Below are positions 7,960 through 16,641 of a stretch of 64,000 nucleotides of DNA, one piece after another (the first letter of the stretch is position 1; each line of letters begins with the position of its first letter). A program made the translations under genes and the position numbers. The stretch spans positions 440,859 to 504,858 of the forward strand of contig CAZTOW010000001.1 of the NCBI GenBank assembly GCA_964615375.1, given 5' to 3'. The notes beneath the pieces were generated by a model. That model saw nothing but the letters and a program-made list of their open reading frames with translations. It did no database searches and was not told the DNA's origin. This stretch comes from CAZKWG01 sp964615375. GTDB taxonomy: Bacteria; Myxococcota_A; UBA796; CAZKWG01.

Positions 7960-9514
7960 GCTCCTGCCAGGCCTGCTCCTGCCAGGCCTGCTCCTGCCAG
8001 GCCTGCTGCTGGGCGCGCCCCTCCTCGGCGCGCTGGCGCTCGCGCTGCTCGGGCTGCGGGCGCGAGAGCCGGGGGAGCCCGCCGTGGCCGCGCTGGCGGA
8101 GGCGAGCCTGAGCCTCGGGCTGCTGGGCGCGCTGGCGCTGGCGCTGGGGCGGGCGCGGGGCGCGCTGCCGGAGCTGATCCCGCTGGGGAGCTGGCTGAGG
8201 GCGGGCTCGGTGGAGGTGGGGCTGGGCCTGCGCCTGGACGCGTCGGGGCTGGGGCTCCTGCTGCTCGGGCTGGCCATGACCCTGCTCACGGCGCGCTTCT
8301 CCCGCGGCTACCTGCACCGGGAGCCCGGGTTCCGCAGCTTCTACGCCACACTCTGCCTGTTTGCCGGGGCCTTGGAGCTGCTCTGCCTCTCCGAGGACGC
8401 GCTGCTGGGCTACGCCGGCTGGGAGCTCTCCGGGCTCTGCTCCACGCTGCTCATCGCCTTCTTCCGCGAGCGCCCGGCGGCGGCGGCGGCCGGGATCCGC
8501 GCCTTCGTCACCCTGCGGGTCGGAGATGCAGGGTTCCTCATGGCGATGGTGCTGAGTATGAGCTGGATCGGGGGCTCGGGCTGGTCGGAGATCCAGGCGG
8601 GGGCCGGGGCGCTGACGGCGCCGCAGGCCACGGCCATCGGGGCGGGGCTGCTGCTGGCGGCGGCGGCCAAGGCCGGGCAGGTCCCGCTCTCCCCCTGGGT
8701 CTTCCGGGCGATGGAGGGGCCCACGCCCTCCAGCGCGCTCTTCTACGGGGCGGTGGCGGTGCACGGCGGGGCGCTGCTGCTGCTGCGGGCGGAGCCCCTC
8801 ATCGAGCGCAGCGGGCCGGTGGCGCTGCTGGTGGTGGTGGTGGGGCTGGCCTCGGCCCTGTACGGGTGGCTGGTGGGGCTCACGCAGACGGACATCAAGT
8901 CCGCCTTGATCTGCTCCTCCATCTCGCAGCTCGGGCTGATCTTCGTCTGGTGCGGGCTCGGGCTCGGCCAGCTGGCCCTGGCCCACACCCTGGCGCACGG
9001 GGTGGTGCGAGGCTGGCAGATCCTCCGCGCGCCCTCGGTGGTGGACGATCTGCGCGCCGCTCCGGTGCGCCCCGTGCGCGGTCGGCTGGCCCAGAGCCGG
9101 GCGCTCTATGTGGCGTCCCTCTCGCGCTTCTGGCTGGAGGAGATCACGCACTGGGCGGTCGTCGAGCCTCTGCGGCGCCTGGGGCGGCAGCTCGACGCCG
9201 TGGACGCGCACCTCGTGGACCGGGCCACGGGCCTGCCGATCCGCCGCGCGTTCACCGGGCTGGCGACCTGGCGCGACCGGCCGACCCTGGGGCAGGACGC
9301 CTCACAGGGGCGGGGGGTGATGGGGCGCCTCGCCCAGTGGACGGCGGCGGGGCTGGCGCGGGTGGAGGATCGGCTGGTCCTGCGGGCCATCGGCCAGGGG
9401 ATCCCCGAGGCCGGCGGCCGGCTGGGGGTGCTGTTGAGCCGGGTGGAGCTGCTGCTGGGCCAGCCCTGGGTGGTGGCCCTCATCGTGCTGGCCTTCCTCG
9501 CCTGGGGGTGGTGA
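7952..9514 (+). CDS. dabB: NuoL-like membrane subunit, candidate DabB
   Basis: A 520-aa proton-channel-like protein of the NuoL/NDUF5 family. It keeps Glu158 (Y-A-G-W-E-L-S-G), Lys240 in A-A-A-A-K-A-G-Q-V-P-L-S-P-W and the following F-R-A-M-E-G-P-T-P-S-S-A-L block. The antiporter core appears shortened after T-D-I-K-S-A-L-I-C-S-S-I-S-Q-L-G, and an amphipathic charged region plus one final helix (about residues 500-520) follow, as in DabB-type partners. Overlap with dabA by eight bases argues for translational coupling. The first residues are a threefold L-L-P-G-L repeat encoded by a 15-base tandem repeat. Of the four antiporter-like proteins it is the best DabB candidate. Confidence 0.8.
   Translation: MTELLPGLLLPGLLLPGLLLGAPLLGALALALLGLRAREPGEPAVAALAEASLSLGLLGALALALGRARGALPELIPLGSWLRAGSVEVGLGLRLDASGLGLLLLGLAMTLLTARFSRGYLHREPGFRSFYATLCLFAGALELLCLSEDALLGYAGWELSGLCSTLLIAFFRERPAAAAAGIRAFVTLRVGDAGFLMAMVLSMSWIGGSGWSEIQAGAGALTAPQATAIGAGLLLAAAAKAGQVPLSPWVFRAMEGPTPSSALFYGAVAVHGGALLLLRAEPLIERSGPVALLVVVVGLASALYGWLVGLTQTDIKSALICSSISQLGLIFVWCGLGLGQLALAHTLAHGVVRGWQILRAPSVVDDLRAAPVRPVRGRLAQSRALYVASLSRFWLEEITHWAVVEPLRRLGRQLDAVDAHLVDRATGLPIRRAFTGLATWRDRPTLGQDASQGRGVMGRLAQWTAAGLARVEDRLVLRAIGQGIPEAGGRLGVLLSRVELLLGQPWVVALIVLAFLAWGW
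7961..8005 (+). repeat. Three perfect copies of a 15-base tandem repeat
   Basis: Three uninterrupted copies of CTCCTGCCAGGCCTG occur from the third codon of the NuoL-like gene and encode L-L-P-G-L three times. The unit is in frame, so copy-number change would lengthen or shorten the first hydrophobic segment by five residues without a frameshift. Confidence 0.9.
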
Positions 9515-9517
9515 GTC

Positions 9518-11044
9518 ATGGACGGCGCGCGCTGGGATCTGGGGGGAGGCGGCCTCGCGCTGCTGGGGCTGCTGGTGGTGCCGCTGGTGGGCGCCCTGCT
9601 CTCGCCCCTGGCGCGGGAGCAGCGCGGTGCCTTCGTGCTGGGCGTGATCACGACGGGGCTGGAGCTCGCGCTGGCCGCGGCGTTGCTGCTGGCCTTCCTG
9701 GCGGGAGGAGGCGAGGTGCCGCTGCGCCTGGAGATCCCGCTGATGAGCTTCCTGGAGCTGCACCTGGTGATCGACGGGCTCTCGGCGTTGTTCGTGCCGC
9801 TGACGGCGCTGCTGGGGCTGCTGGTGGTGCTCTACGCGGAGCCGACCCGGCGCGAGCTGCCCGGGGCCTTCGTGGGTCTGGTCTGCCTGTACGAGCTCGC
9901 GCTGATGGGTCAGATCCTGGCCTTCGACGCGCTGATGTTCTGCCTGTTCGGCGCGATGGAGCTGGGGCTGGCGGCGCTGCTGGCGGCGCGCTGGGGCACG
10001 GGGGCGGAGCGCGGTCGGGCCATGCTGCGCATGGTGGAGCTGCTGGGCGGGGGGCTGCTGCTCCTGGGGGTGGGCTTCGCCACGCTGGCCTCGCACCACG
10101 CCGACGCGACGGGGCGGATCAGCTTCGACCTGGTGGACCTGATGCGGGCGCCGCTGTCGGCGGATCGTCAGGACAGCGTGTTCTTCCTGCTCTTCCTGGG
10201 GCTCTGCCTGCGCATGCCGCTCTTCCCCTTCCACGCCTGGCTGCCGGTGCTGGCGCAGCAGGGGACGGTGGTGGTGGGCGGGGTCTTCCTCATGGGGGTG
10301 AAGGTGGGGGCGCTGGGGGTGGCGCGTTGGATCTTCCCGCTCCTGCCCGAGGCCAGCGCCCGGCACGCGGGGCTGGCGGTGGGCCTGGGCGCGCTGAGCC
10401 TGCTCTACGGGGGCGTGCTGGCGCTGGTGCAGGTGAACCTGCGGCGCATGCTGGCCTTCACCGTGGTCAGCCACATGGGGGCGGTGGTGATCGGCCTGTT
10501 CTCGCTCAACGCCCCCGGGCTCCAGGGGGCGCTGCTGCTCATGTTCAGCCTGGGCGTGGCGACCAGCGGGCTGTGCTTCGGGGTCGGCTTCGTCTACCGC
10601 CGCACGCACACGAGCTGGCTGCCGCGCCTGGGCGGGCTCTTCGATCCCATGCCGATCCTGGGGATGGTGTTCCTGGTGCTGGGGCTCACGATGGTCGCCA
10701 TGCCGGGCACCTCGGGCTTCGACGCCGGGCATCTGCTCATCGAGGGCAGCTACGAGGCGCACGGGTACGCGGTGGCGGGGGTGGCGGCGCTGGGCAACCT
10801 GCTGGCGGCGGCGACCATGCTGCGGGCCTACCAGCGGGCCTTCCTCGCGCCGGGGCCGGATCGCCCTGGGGTGGTGCTGCGGGATCTTCGGCTTCGGGAG
10901 GGGCTGATCGCCGGGTCCCTGTGCCTGCTCATCTTCGGTGTGGGCCTGGCCCCCCGACCCTGGCTGGGCGCGGTGACGGCGGACGTGCTGGAGCTGGTGG
11001 CGCCCTTCGAAGGGCTGCGCGAGGAGGCCCACGGTGGGCACTGA
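9518..11044 (+). CDS. NuoM-like membrane subunit with degenerate proton-path residues
   Basis: This 508-aa polytopic protein is clearly homologous to its neighbours (for example R-M-L-A-F-T-V-V-S-H-M-G-A-V-V against A-M-I-A-W-S-S-V-S-H-M-G-V-V-V). Several residues essential in proton-pumping NuoM are altered. The helix-5 Glu position is Ala146, with a Glu two residues later (Glu148). The helix-7 Lys is Arg232 (L-C-L-R-M-P-L-F-P-F-H). The late-helix G-F-x-G-E motif reads G-F-D-A-G. Lys262 remains. It may be a structural or non-translocating subunit (inference). Its stop overlaps the next gene by 11 bases. Confidence 0.8.
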   Translation: MDGARWDLGGGGLALLGLLVVPLVGALLSPLAREQRGAFVLGVITTGLELALAAALLLAFLAGGGEVPLRLEIPLMSFLELHLVIDGLSALFVPLTALLGLLVVLYAEPTRRELPGAFVGLVCLYELALMGQILAFDALMFCLFGAMELGLAALLAARWGTGAERGRAMLRMVELLGGGLLLLGVGFATLASHHADATGRISFDLVDLMRAPLSADRQDSVFFLLFLGLCLRMPLFPFHAWLPVLAQQGTVVVGGVFLMGVKVGALGVARWIFPLLPEASARHAGLAVGLGALSLLYGGVLALVQVNLRRMLAFTVVSHMGAVVIGLFSLNAPGLQGALLLMFSLGVATSGLCFGVGFVYRRTHTSWLPRLGGLFDPMPILGMVFLVLGLTMVAMPGTSGFDAGHLLIEGSYEAHGYAVAGVAALGNLLAAATMLRAYQRAFLAPGPDRPGVVLRDLRLREGLIAGSLCLLIFGVGLAPRPWLGAVTADVLELVAPFEGLREEAHGGH

Positions 11045-12494
11045 GCTGGCGATGGCGGCGGAGCAGGCGGGTTTTCCGCTGCTGTCCGCGCTCGTCCTGG
11101 TGCCGCTGATCGCGGGCGCCCTCTGCCTCTTCGCCCCGAGCGAGCGGGCCTCGCGCTGGATCGGCCTGCTGGCGACCCTGGTCGAGCTCGCGCTGGCCAC
11201 GCTGGCGGTGGTCTGCTTCGAGCCGGGTCGGCCCGGGATGCAGCTGGTCGAGCGGGCCGTGTGGATCCCCAGCCTGAACGTGCAGTATCTGGTGGGGGTG
11301 GACCGGATCTCCATCCTGCTGCTGCCCACGGTGGCGTTGATCGGGGTGGGGGCCTTGGTGGCCTCCTGGAGCAGCGTGGTGGTGCAGGTGCGGGCCTTCA
11401 TGGGGCTGCTGCTCGCGTTGCTCGGGGTGATCACGGGCGTGCTGGTGGCCTTGGACCTCGTGCTCTTCTTCCTGTTCTGGGAGCTCACGCTGGTCCCGCT
11501 CTACTTCCTCATCGGCCTGTGGGGCGTGGGGCCGGAGCGGCGCTTCGCGGCCCTGAAGTACACGCTCTACATGCTCACGGGCGGCGTGCCGCTGCTGCTC
11601 GGGGCCATCGCGCTGGGCATCTCCCACCACGAGCTGCGCGGCGGCTACGCCTTCGACCTGCTCTCGCTCACCGGGCTGCCCCTGTCCGACCCGCGCGCGC
11701 TGCTGATCTTCCTGCTCTTCCTGGTGGGCTTCGGGGTGAAGGTGCCGCTCTTCCCCTTCCACACCTGGCTGCCCACGGTGGCGATGGAGGGTCGCGCGGG
11801 GGCGGCGGCGGTGCTGCTGGGGCTCAAGCTCGGGGTCTACGGGATGCTGCGCTTCGCGCTCCCCCTGCTGCCGGAGCCCGCCTCCTGGTGCTTCTGGTTG
11901 ATGGCAGTGCCGGGAGCCATAGGTGTCGTTTATGGCTCGCTGGTCTCGCTGCAGCAGCGGAACCTGAGGCGGCTCCTGGCTTACTCCAGCATGAGCCACG
12001 CTGGGGCGCTGGTGCTGGGGCTGGCGGTGATGAACGACCTCAGCCTGCGCGGCGTGGCCTGGCAGCTCCCCGCGCTCCTGCTCAGCACGGGCGGGCTCTG
12101 CCTCGTGGTGGGCTTCCTCTTCCAGCGCCGGGGCACCTCGGATCTGGAGAGCCTGGGCGGGCTGGCTCGCTCAGCGCCGAGGATGTCGGCCCTCTTCCTC
12201 CTGCTGGCGCTCTCCAGCGGCGGCTTGCCGGGCACGGTGGGCTTCGTAGGCGAGCTGCTCGTGCTGCGGGGCGTCGCCGAGCGCGCGCTCCCCCTGGCCC
12301 TGATGAGCCTGCTCGGCACCCTCCTGGGCGCCGCGGCCCTGGTGAGCGCCTGGCAGCGCGTGTTCCTGGGCCCGCCGAAGCTGGAGATCGCCGATCTGCG
12401 CCCCCGGGAGCTGGCGTTTGGGCTGGCCCTGGCGGCGGTGGTGCTGGGGGCGGGGGTGGCGCCGGGCTGGGTGCTGGGGTGGGTGGGGGGGTAG
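11034..12494 (+). CDS. NuoM-like proton-channel subunit (last gene of dab-like operon)
   Basis: A 486-aa membrane protein of the NuoM family with intact key residues: Glu150 in F-L-F-W-E-L-T-L-V-P-L, Lys236 in G-F-G-V-K-V-P-L-F-P-F-H-T-W-L-P, and Glu in G-F-V-G-E-L. The start used is the GTG at 11034, which overlaps the previous gene by 11 bases; an ATG six codons later is also possible. It closes the five-gene operon. With the first gene it makes two well-preserved NuoM-type channels, beside one NuoL-type and one degenerate subunit. Confidence 0.85.
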   Translation: MGTELAMAAEQAGFPLLSALVLVPLIAGALCLFAPSERASRWIGLLATLVELALATLAVVCFEPGRPGMQLVERAVWIPSLNVQYLVGVDRISILLLPTVALIGVGALVASWSSVVVQVRAFMGLLLALLGVITGVLVALDLVLFFLFWELTLVPLYFLIGLWGVGPERRFAALKYTLYMLTGGVPLLLGAIALGISHHELRGGYAFDLLSLTGLPLSDPRALLIFLLFLVGFGVKVPLFPFHTWLPTVAMEGRAGAAAVLLGLKLGVYGMLRFALPLLPEPASWCFWLMAVPGAIGVVYGSLVSLQQRNLRRLLAYSSMSHAGALVLGLAVMNDLSLRGVAWQLPALLLSTGGLCLVVGFLFQRRGTSDLESLGGLARSAPRMSALFLLLALSSGGLPGTVGFVGELLVLRGVAERALPLALMSLLGTLLGAAALVSAWQRVFLGPPKLEIADLRPRELAFGLALAAVVLGAGVAPGWVLGWVGG

Positions 12495-12552
12495 GCGTGT
12501 GGCCTCGGATGGGGCCGAGAGCTGCGCGTTGATCCTGCGCCGGGGTGGGTGA

Positions 12553-12732
12553 TTCGGCGCAGAGGACGCTGAGTTCGCAGAGTTCGCAGAGGCTCGGGCG
12601 GGCGTCAGGGAGCAGGAGGCGGGCTGGCCTCGTGCGTCAGCCTCCCGATCACCGTTCCTTCCATCGCCCCCCACCGATCGTGGCCCTGTTCTCCTCTGCG
12701 CGCTCTGCGACCTCAGCGTCCTCTGCGCTGAA
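12553..12732. repeat. Long imperfect inverted repeat (REP/BIME-like)
   Basis: This fills the 295-base gap between the convergent genes ending at 12494 and 12790. The arm at 12553-12582 (begins TTCGGCGCAGAGGACGCTGA) is matched by the reverse complement at 12703-12732 with two mismatches in 30 bases. The left arm carries two extra tandem copies of the TTCGCAGAG motif. The 120 bases between the arms contain no gene I can support. The dyad between convergent genes could also act as a bidirectional transcript end. Confidence 0.75.
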
Positions 12733-12789
12733 TTGCCAGTCACGGCGAGGGATCGAGCTAGGCCCTCATTCCGCCGTGCGATCTCTGGA

Positions 12790-14079
12790 CTACCCTCCGC
12801 CCTGGCCCTCCCGCGCCACCCGCACCGCCCCGCGCTGACGCTCCCGATCCTCCTCCACCTTGATCGCGCCCACCTCCGGCGCCTCGGGGGCCACACGGAT
12901 CTGTCCGGCCTCGGCGCCGACCAGCCGCGCCTGGATCGTGCGGGCGGCCTCCAGCAGGAGGGGCGCGGCGGGATCCTCGGGGTGGGCGCGGGCGAGCTCC
13001 TTGAGGGCGGGGACGCTGCTGACGCCGCCGATCTGGCCGAGGGCTCGGGCGAGCTCCTGCCGTCCAGGGGGCGTCTCGCGCAGGGCGCAGCCGAGGAGGG
13101 CGGCCTCGGCCTCGCGATCGTCCTGACTGGCCGAGCCCGCCAGGAGCTGCGCGCCCTGGGCCAGGAGCCGGGGGTGGCCGAGGCCCAGCAGGGCGACTCC
13201 CAGCCGCCGCCGCAGACCGGGCTCCAGGTGGTCGAGCCGGAGCGCCTGGAGCGCGTACACGTCGTCGTCCAGCAGGGCGGGGAGCGTGTCGCGGGTCCCG
13301 GCCAGGGCCTCGAGGTCGCCAGTCCCGATCGCGTGGAGCAGGCGCAGCAGCGGCGCGTCGGAGCCGGCCAGGCTCTCGAGCACCGGACCCCAGGTCGCCC
13401 AGGGCACTCGGGCGGACAGGATCACCAGGGCCCGCAGGCGCCGCGCGGGCGCGGGGTCGTGCCGCGCGATCTGCAGGAGGGCGGCGTTCACGTCGGAGGG
13501 CGGGCTCAGCTCCTCGGTGATCTGGGCGAGGGCGCGCACAGCGGCGGCGATCAGGTGGGAGTCGTCCCAGGTCCCGAGCAGCCGGGCGTCCAGGAGCCCC
13601 CGGCGGAGGTCCACCCGGGCGACGCTGGGTCGGTTCACGCCGGCCACCAGGGCGCGGCGCCGCTCGGGGCTCAGCGTGGCCAGGGCCGCGCCCAGGTCCC
13701 CCTCCACCAGGAAGCAGGCGTCGAAGGCAGGGTCTCCGACGCCGGAGACCGGCTGGGGCCTCGGCGCGGGCTGGCCCTCCTGGGGGGCCCGGTTGATCAG
13801 CGAGAAGGGCAGGTCCCGGCGCTTGAGGGTGGCGACCACCCCCTCCTTGCCCGCGTAGGGCTCCACCTCCAGCGCCAGCGAGGTGTGGCCCAGGCGCCCG
13901 ACCAGCCCGTGCTCGCTCGCGCGGTCGATGCCCTCCACCCGAAGATCCTGCTGGATCGCCTGGATGAAGCCCGCGGGCGACAGGCGGGCCTGGCGCCTCA
14001 GGCGGTCCTCGATGGTGGTGGCCACCCCGTAGATCAGGACAGCCAGGAGTGAGATGACCAGGAAGATGACCAGGTCCAT
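12790..14079 (-). CDS. Membrane-anchored HEAT-like repeat protein
   Basis: A 429-aa protein with one N-terminal transmembrane helix (about residues 3-20) and a soluble region. The second half is built of short Ala/Leu-rich helical pairs resembling HEAT repeats (roughly residues 170-395). The middle carries a charged region of unknown fold. It lies 12 bases downstream of the FtsX-like permease on the same strand, so it is probably in the ABC transporter operon and may be a partner or periplasmic scaffold (inference). No enzyme motif is seen. Confidence 0.7.
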   Translation of the reverse strand: MDLVIFLVISLLAVLIYGVATTIEDRLRRQARLSPAGFIQAIQQDLRVEGIDRASEHGLVGRLGHTSLALEVEPYAGKEGVVATLKRRDLPFSLINRAPQEGQPAPRPQPVSGVGDPAFDACFLVEGDLGAALATLSPERRRALVAGVNRPSVARVDLRRGLLDARLLGTWDDSHLIAAAVRALAQITEELSPPSDVNAALLQIARHDPAPARRLRALVILSARVPWATWGPVLESLAGSDAPLLRLLHAIGTGDLEALAGTRDTLPALLDDDVYALQALRLDHLEPGLRRRLGVALLGLGHPRLLAQGAQLLAGSASQDDREAEAALLGCALRETPPGRQELARALGQIGGVSSVPALKELARAHPEDPAAPLLLEAARTIQARLVGAEAGQIRVAPEAPEVGAIKVEEDRERQRGAVRVAREGQGGG

Positions 14080-14091
14080 GCCTTCCCCCGC

Positions 14092-16641
14092 TCACTCCGC
14101 CTGAAGCGCCTCGCTGGCGGGGACCGAGGCCACCTGCCGCGCCGGCAGCCAGGCCGCGATCACCGCGGCGATCACGGAGGCCAGCGCCGCCGCCCCCAGC
14201 GCGCCCCAGGGGGGCACATAGACCAGCGGGATGCCCAGCGTGGCGGTGGCGTCGGCGAAGACCCGCCCCAGCGCCGCCCCGATCAGCACGCCGCCCAGCG
14301 CGCCCACCCCTGCGGTCAGCGCGCCCTCCACGATGACGATCCCGATCCGCTGGCCGCGGGTGGCGCCGATGGCGCTGAGCGCGGCGAGGTCGCGGCGGCG
14401 CTCGTAGGCGCTCTGGGCCAGGGCGGCGCCCACGGAGAGCAGGCCCACCCCGCCGGAGAGCCAGGCGATGAGGTCCAGCGAGATCAGCACGGCGGAGGCG
14501 AGCTCGTGGACCTGGCGACGCAGGTTGTCCCGGGTCTCCACCAGCACCCCCGGCCGCGCCTCCAGCGCCTCCTCCACCTCCGTCGCCGCGACCCCGTCCT
14601 CCACCCGCACCGCCAGCGCGTCGGCGCGCGTGACCCCCAGGACCTCGGCCGCGAAGCGCTGCCCCACCAGGAGCGTGTAGCCGTTCTGGGTGTAGTCCAC
14701 GAACTCGGCGATCACCCTCAGCTCTGTGGGGCCGTCGCGCCCCTGGAGCGAGAGGCGGTCGCCCGGCTTCACCCCCAGCTGCGCGGCGACCACGCTGGTC
14801 ACCAGGCAGGCGTCGGGGGCGTCGAGCGCGCCCATGGCCTCCGCCCCCGTCATCGGGCTCCCCGGCACCAGCTCCACCGGGATCTGCTCGCGCCAGATCG
14901 CCGTCTCCACCGCCATCACCGAGATCGCCGCCGGCTGCTCGCGCCCCGGCGAGCGCACGCTGAGGGGGCGGATGGTCACGGAGCCGGCGCGGGCCACGCC
15001 GGGGGTCGCGCGCACCGCCTCCAGATCCTCGGCGGAGAAGCCGCCCACCCGCGTCACGTAGAGGTCCCAGCTCAGGGCGGCGTCCGTCCAGCGGTCGATC
15101 TCGCGAGACATGCCGGAGCCGAGCGTGGAGGCTCCGCCGACCAGGGCCACGCTGACCAGCACCGCCCCGGCGGAGAGCCCGCTGCGGGCCGGTCGCCAGC
15201 GCAGCGAGCTGGCTCCCAGGGCCCCGGTGGCGCCCAGCAGGCGGGCCGAGACCCAGGCGAGCGGACCGGAGAGCGGGGCGACCAGCCCGGGGAGGGCGGC
15301 GGTCACGCCCAGGAGGAGAAGCAGGATGCGGGCGAAGCTGATCCCGCGGTCCACCTGGCTGGCGGGCCAGACCCAGAAGCTCAGGGCGGTGAGCCCGGCC
15401 AGGGCGAGGGCGAGCGCGACGCTCCAGCGGGCGGGGGGCTCGGCGGCGTGGGCGCGGGCGCGCAGGCCCTCCCACACGGGCTCGCGGCTGGCGCGCAGGG
15501 CGGGCCAGAGGGCGGCGAGCAGGGCGGTCAGCACGCCCAGGGCGGAGGCCGCGAAGACCTCGGGGAGGGGGACGCGCTCCAGCCGGAGATCGGCGTTGGC
15601 CGTGAGCGCCAGCAGGGCCGCCACCCCCCGCGCCAGCGGCACGCCCAGCAGCGCCCCCAGGGCCGCCCCCGGCAGCGCCACCACCAGGGCCTGGAGCAGG
15701 AAGATCCACAGCACCTGCCCCGCCGTCGCCCCCGTGCAGCGCAGCAGGGCCAGCGCCCGACCCTGGGCCGCCGCCCGCGCCGAGAACTGGCCGTGGATGA
15801 GGTAGGCCGCCAGGAACAGGCCCATCAGGCCCAGCATGTCCGTCCCGGCGCGCAGGTTGCCCAGGCGCTGCTCCACGTCCTGGCCGCGATCCGCGGGGAG
15901 GGAGGCCAGGGCTCCAGAGACTAGATTACCTAGTCGATCCTTCGCCCGCGCGAGGTCCGCCCCCGGCTTCAGGAGGACGTGGAGCTCCTGCGTGTCCTCG
16001 GGCCCCAGCCCGAAGTCCGCCCGCACCTGCGCCGTCGGCGCGATCACCACCCGCCCGTAGCCCAGGGCGCCCAGCCCCTCGCGAGCCAGCGTCCCGCCGA
16101 TCTTCCAGGTCAGCACCTTGCCCTTGCGGTCCAGCAGGCGGAGATCGTCCCCGGGCTCGAGCCCGCGGCTCTCCGCCCAGACCTCGCCGACCAGCACGCC
16201 CTCCCCGGCCTGGCCGGAGACGGTCCAGCGGCAGGGCTCGGCGGGGCAGGGGTCGTCGGCCCCCAGCACCAGCACGGCGGCGTCGGGGCCGGGCATGAAG
16301 GGCATCCCGCCGCGGGCGGCGTCCTCCAGGCGGGCGGCGAAGAGGGCCACCAGCGGGAGCGTGCGGGCCACGTCGGGGTCGGCCTCCACCGCGGCGCGCA
16401 GGCCGGCGGGGAGGGGCTGCGTCAGGTCGCCCACGGGGAGCATCACGAGGTCGGCGGGGCCCGCGGCCTCGGCGTACATCGCGCGCATCGAGGCCAGCGC
16501 CCCCTGCGTCCCCACCCGCAGGGCCAGCACGCCGGAGACTCCGACCGCGAGCCCCAGGACCAGCACCATCGCCGCCGCCGGGCGCCGGGCCAGATCGCGC
16601 AGGGCGAGGCGCAGGAGCGGGAGGATCGTGCCCCCGCTCAT
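14092..16641 (-). CDS. FtsX-family ABC transporter permease
   Basis: An 849-aa permease of the MacB/LolE-FtsX class. It has an N-terminal helix (about residues 18-42), a large extracytoplasmic domain, three helices around residues 270-385, then a second helix block and second periplasmic domain, and a final FtsX cluster (about residues 735-835). The duplicated arrangement gives about ten helices, as in large macrolide/lipoprotein-export-type permeases. Its ATG overlaps the ATPase stop by four bases (ATGA). This class usually moves lipoproteins, peptides or drugs by mechanotransmission; the substrate is unknown here. Confidence 0.85.
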   Translation of the reverse strand: MSGGTILPLLRLALRDLARRPAAAMVLVLGLAVGVSGVLALRVGTQGALASMRAMYAEAAGPADLVMLPVGDLTQPLPAGLRAAVEADPDVARTLPLVALFAARLEDAARGGMPFMPGPDAAVLVLGADDPCPAEPCRWTVSGQAGEGVLVGEVWAESRGLEPGDDLRLLDRKGKVLTWKIGGTLAREGLGALGYGRVVIAPTAQVRADFGLGPEDTQELHVLLKPGADLARAKDRLGNLVSGALASLPADRGQDVEQRLGNLRAGTDMLGLMGLFLAAYLIHGQFSARAAAQGRALALLRCTGATAGQVLWIFLLQALVVALPGAALGALLGVPLARGVAALLALTANADLRLERVPLPEVFAASALGVLTALLAALWPALRASREPVWEGLRARAHAAEPPARWSVALALALAGLTALSFWVWPASQVDRGISFARILLLLLGVTAALPGLVAPLSGPLAWVSARLLGATGALGASSLRWRPARSGLSAGAVLVSVALVGGASTLGSGMSREIDRWTDAALSWDLYVTRVGGFSAEDLEAVRATPGVARAGSVTIRPLSVRSPGREQPAAISVMAVETAIWREQIPVELVPGSPMTGAEAMGALDAPDACLVTSVVAAQLGVKPGDRLSLQGRDGPTELRVIAEFVDYTQNGYTLLVGQRFAAEVLGVTRADALAVRVEDGVAATEVEEALEARPGVLVETRDNLRRQVHELASAVLISLDLIAWLSGGVGLLSVGAALAQSAYERRRDLAALSAIGATRGQRIGIVIVEGALTAGVGALGGVLIGAALGRVFADATATLGIPLVYVPPWGALGAAALASVIAAVIAAWLPARQVASVPASEALQAE

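Noticed and set aside
3417..12494. Respiratory complex I operon
   Set aside because: Only channel-like subunits occur and no NADH, peripheral-arm or quinone-site (NuoH/NuoD-like) genes; DabA sits in the middle.
12545..12838. Short coding frame between the dab operon and HEAT-like gene
   Set aside because: It runs through the inverted repeat and into the opposite gene; composition is not protein-like.
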